64,000 nucleotides of DNA from contig CM060953.1 in the NCBI GenBank assembly GCA_030765055.1, positions 21,093,687 to 21,157,686 on the forward strand, read 5' to 3'. Below are positions 63,467-64,000 of the stretch, in pieces (positions within the stretch are counted from its first letter, which is position 1; every line of letters begins with the position of its first letter). This DNA comes from Mantis religiosa. Taxonomy: Eukaryota > Arthropoda > Insecta > Mantodea > Mantidae. The translations under genes were made by a program, and so were the position numbers. The notes under the pieces are model-generated. The model was not told where the DNA came from. It saw nothing but the letters and a program-made list of their open reading frames with translations, and made no database searches.

Positions 63467-63840
63467 GTTCCTCAGACTTCACTGACATGGAAGCTACAAA
63501 CTGTGATTTATTTTGCGACAAATAATGTTGTGTGAAATGTAAAAAAATTGTCAACAGAAACAGAATTTCTTCAAGAACATTGAGAAGTGGGCATTGTAAT
63601 ACTGAAATTTGATTTTGTACTTAGAGAATGTCTTCATGCATTGTCCCATTCAGTTCTTTAATTTTTAGTGAACATTGCAAAAATAAATGTTTTAAAAGGT
63701 TCTTGTTTATTTTCTTGATTAAATCAGCAGATCTTCATTCCAGCATGATTACTGACAGTTGTTATATAAGGATGAGGATGGAATTCCTTTGGTTATTATG
63801 AATTTTCTGGCTACCTTGAATCATTGTTTTGTAAATAAAA
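63467..63840 (+). promoter_or_regulatory. BRAP: BRAP 3' UTR with two poly(A) signals
   Basis: AT-rich sequence follows the stop codon. Canonical AATAAA hexamers lie at 63682-63687 and 63834-63839, allowing 3' UTRs of about 240 or 390 bases. Which is used cannot be told from sequence. The remaining bases to 64000 show nothing recognisable. Confidence 0.7.
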
Positions 63841-64000
63841 GAAAAAACTGATTTCTTGACACTGTACTCTTAGCTTATTCTTCTATCTACTACTTAATAT
63901 GGATAAACCATCATTACTCATTTCATGTACATGAAAAAGAAAAAACAAAAAATAATTATGATTTGGAGTTGAGAAAAAGTAATTGAAAATAACACAGAAT

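Overview
The window is a gene-poor, intron-rich piece of an insect nuclear genome. Evidence: canonical GT-AG introns up to 14.4 kb, AATAAA poly(A) signals, tRNA-derived SINEs, mariner/Tc1 elements, non-LTR retrotransposons, gypsy-type LTRs and many Penelope-like elements (PLEs). A SINE tail near 31.1 kb and the general mix suggest a polyneopteran such as a cockroach or termite, but the species is an inference only.

The one host gene I can support is BRAP (BRCA1-associated protein, also called IMP), on the + strand. Ten coding exons lie between 13554 and 63466: 13554-13727, 19242-19362, 22461-22650, 35332-35597, 37348-37491, 37616-37766, 39212-39337, 43215-43319, 48683-48838 and 63287-63466. 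Every junction keeps frame, giving 536 residues plus stop. These carry the BRAP2 RRM-like domain, a C3H2C3 RING, a UBP zinc finger and a C-terminal coiled coil. The extreme N-terminus is missing, so at least one more exon lies in or before 1-13553.

Almost everything else is transposon debris in the BRAP introns and upstream. (1) PLEs of at least five families (called A-F here) with YVDD reverse transcriptase and GIY-YIG endonuclease. Their palindromic termini carry hammerhead-ribozyme-like motifs. (2) mariner/Tc1/IS630-type transposons, all broken. (3) Non-LTR retrotransposons, one with a long reverse-transcriptase ORF. (4) A gypsy 3' end and three solo LTRs. (5) tRNA-derived SINEs and an odd palindromic repeat built round a tRNA-like module. 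(6) Tandem repeats of 63 and 105 bp.

The most striking region is 50.8-59.4 kb, a four-level nest: an IS630-like transposase gene is split by a LINE, the LINE 3' UTR is split by a head-to-head pair of family B PLEs, and that pair is split by a family A PLE. Most PLE insertions, in families A, B and C, are flanked by target-site duplications of about 12 bp. Short palindromic PLE derivatives with the same termini and the same duplication size look like non-autonomous partners of the full elements. Family A carries a paired change at the two hammerhead core positions that pair with each other.
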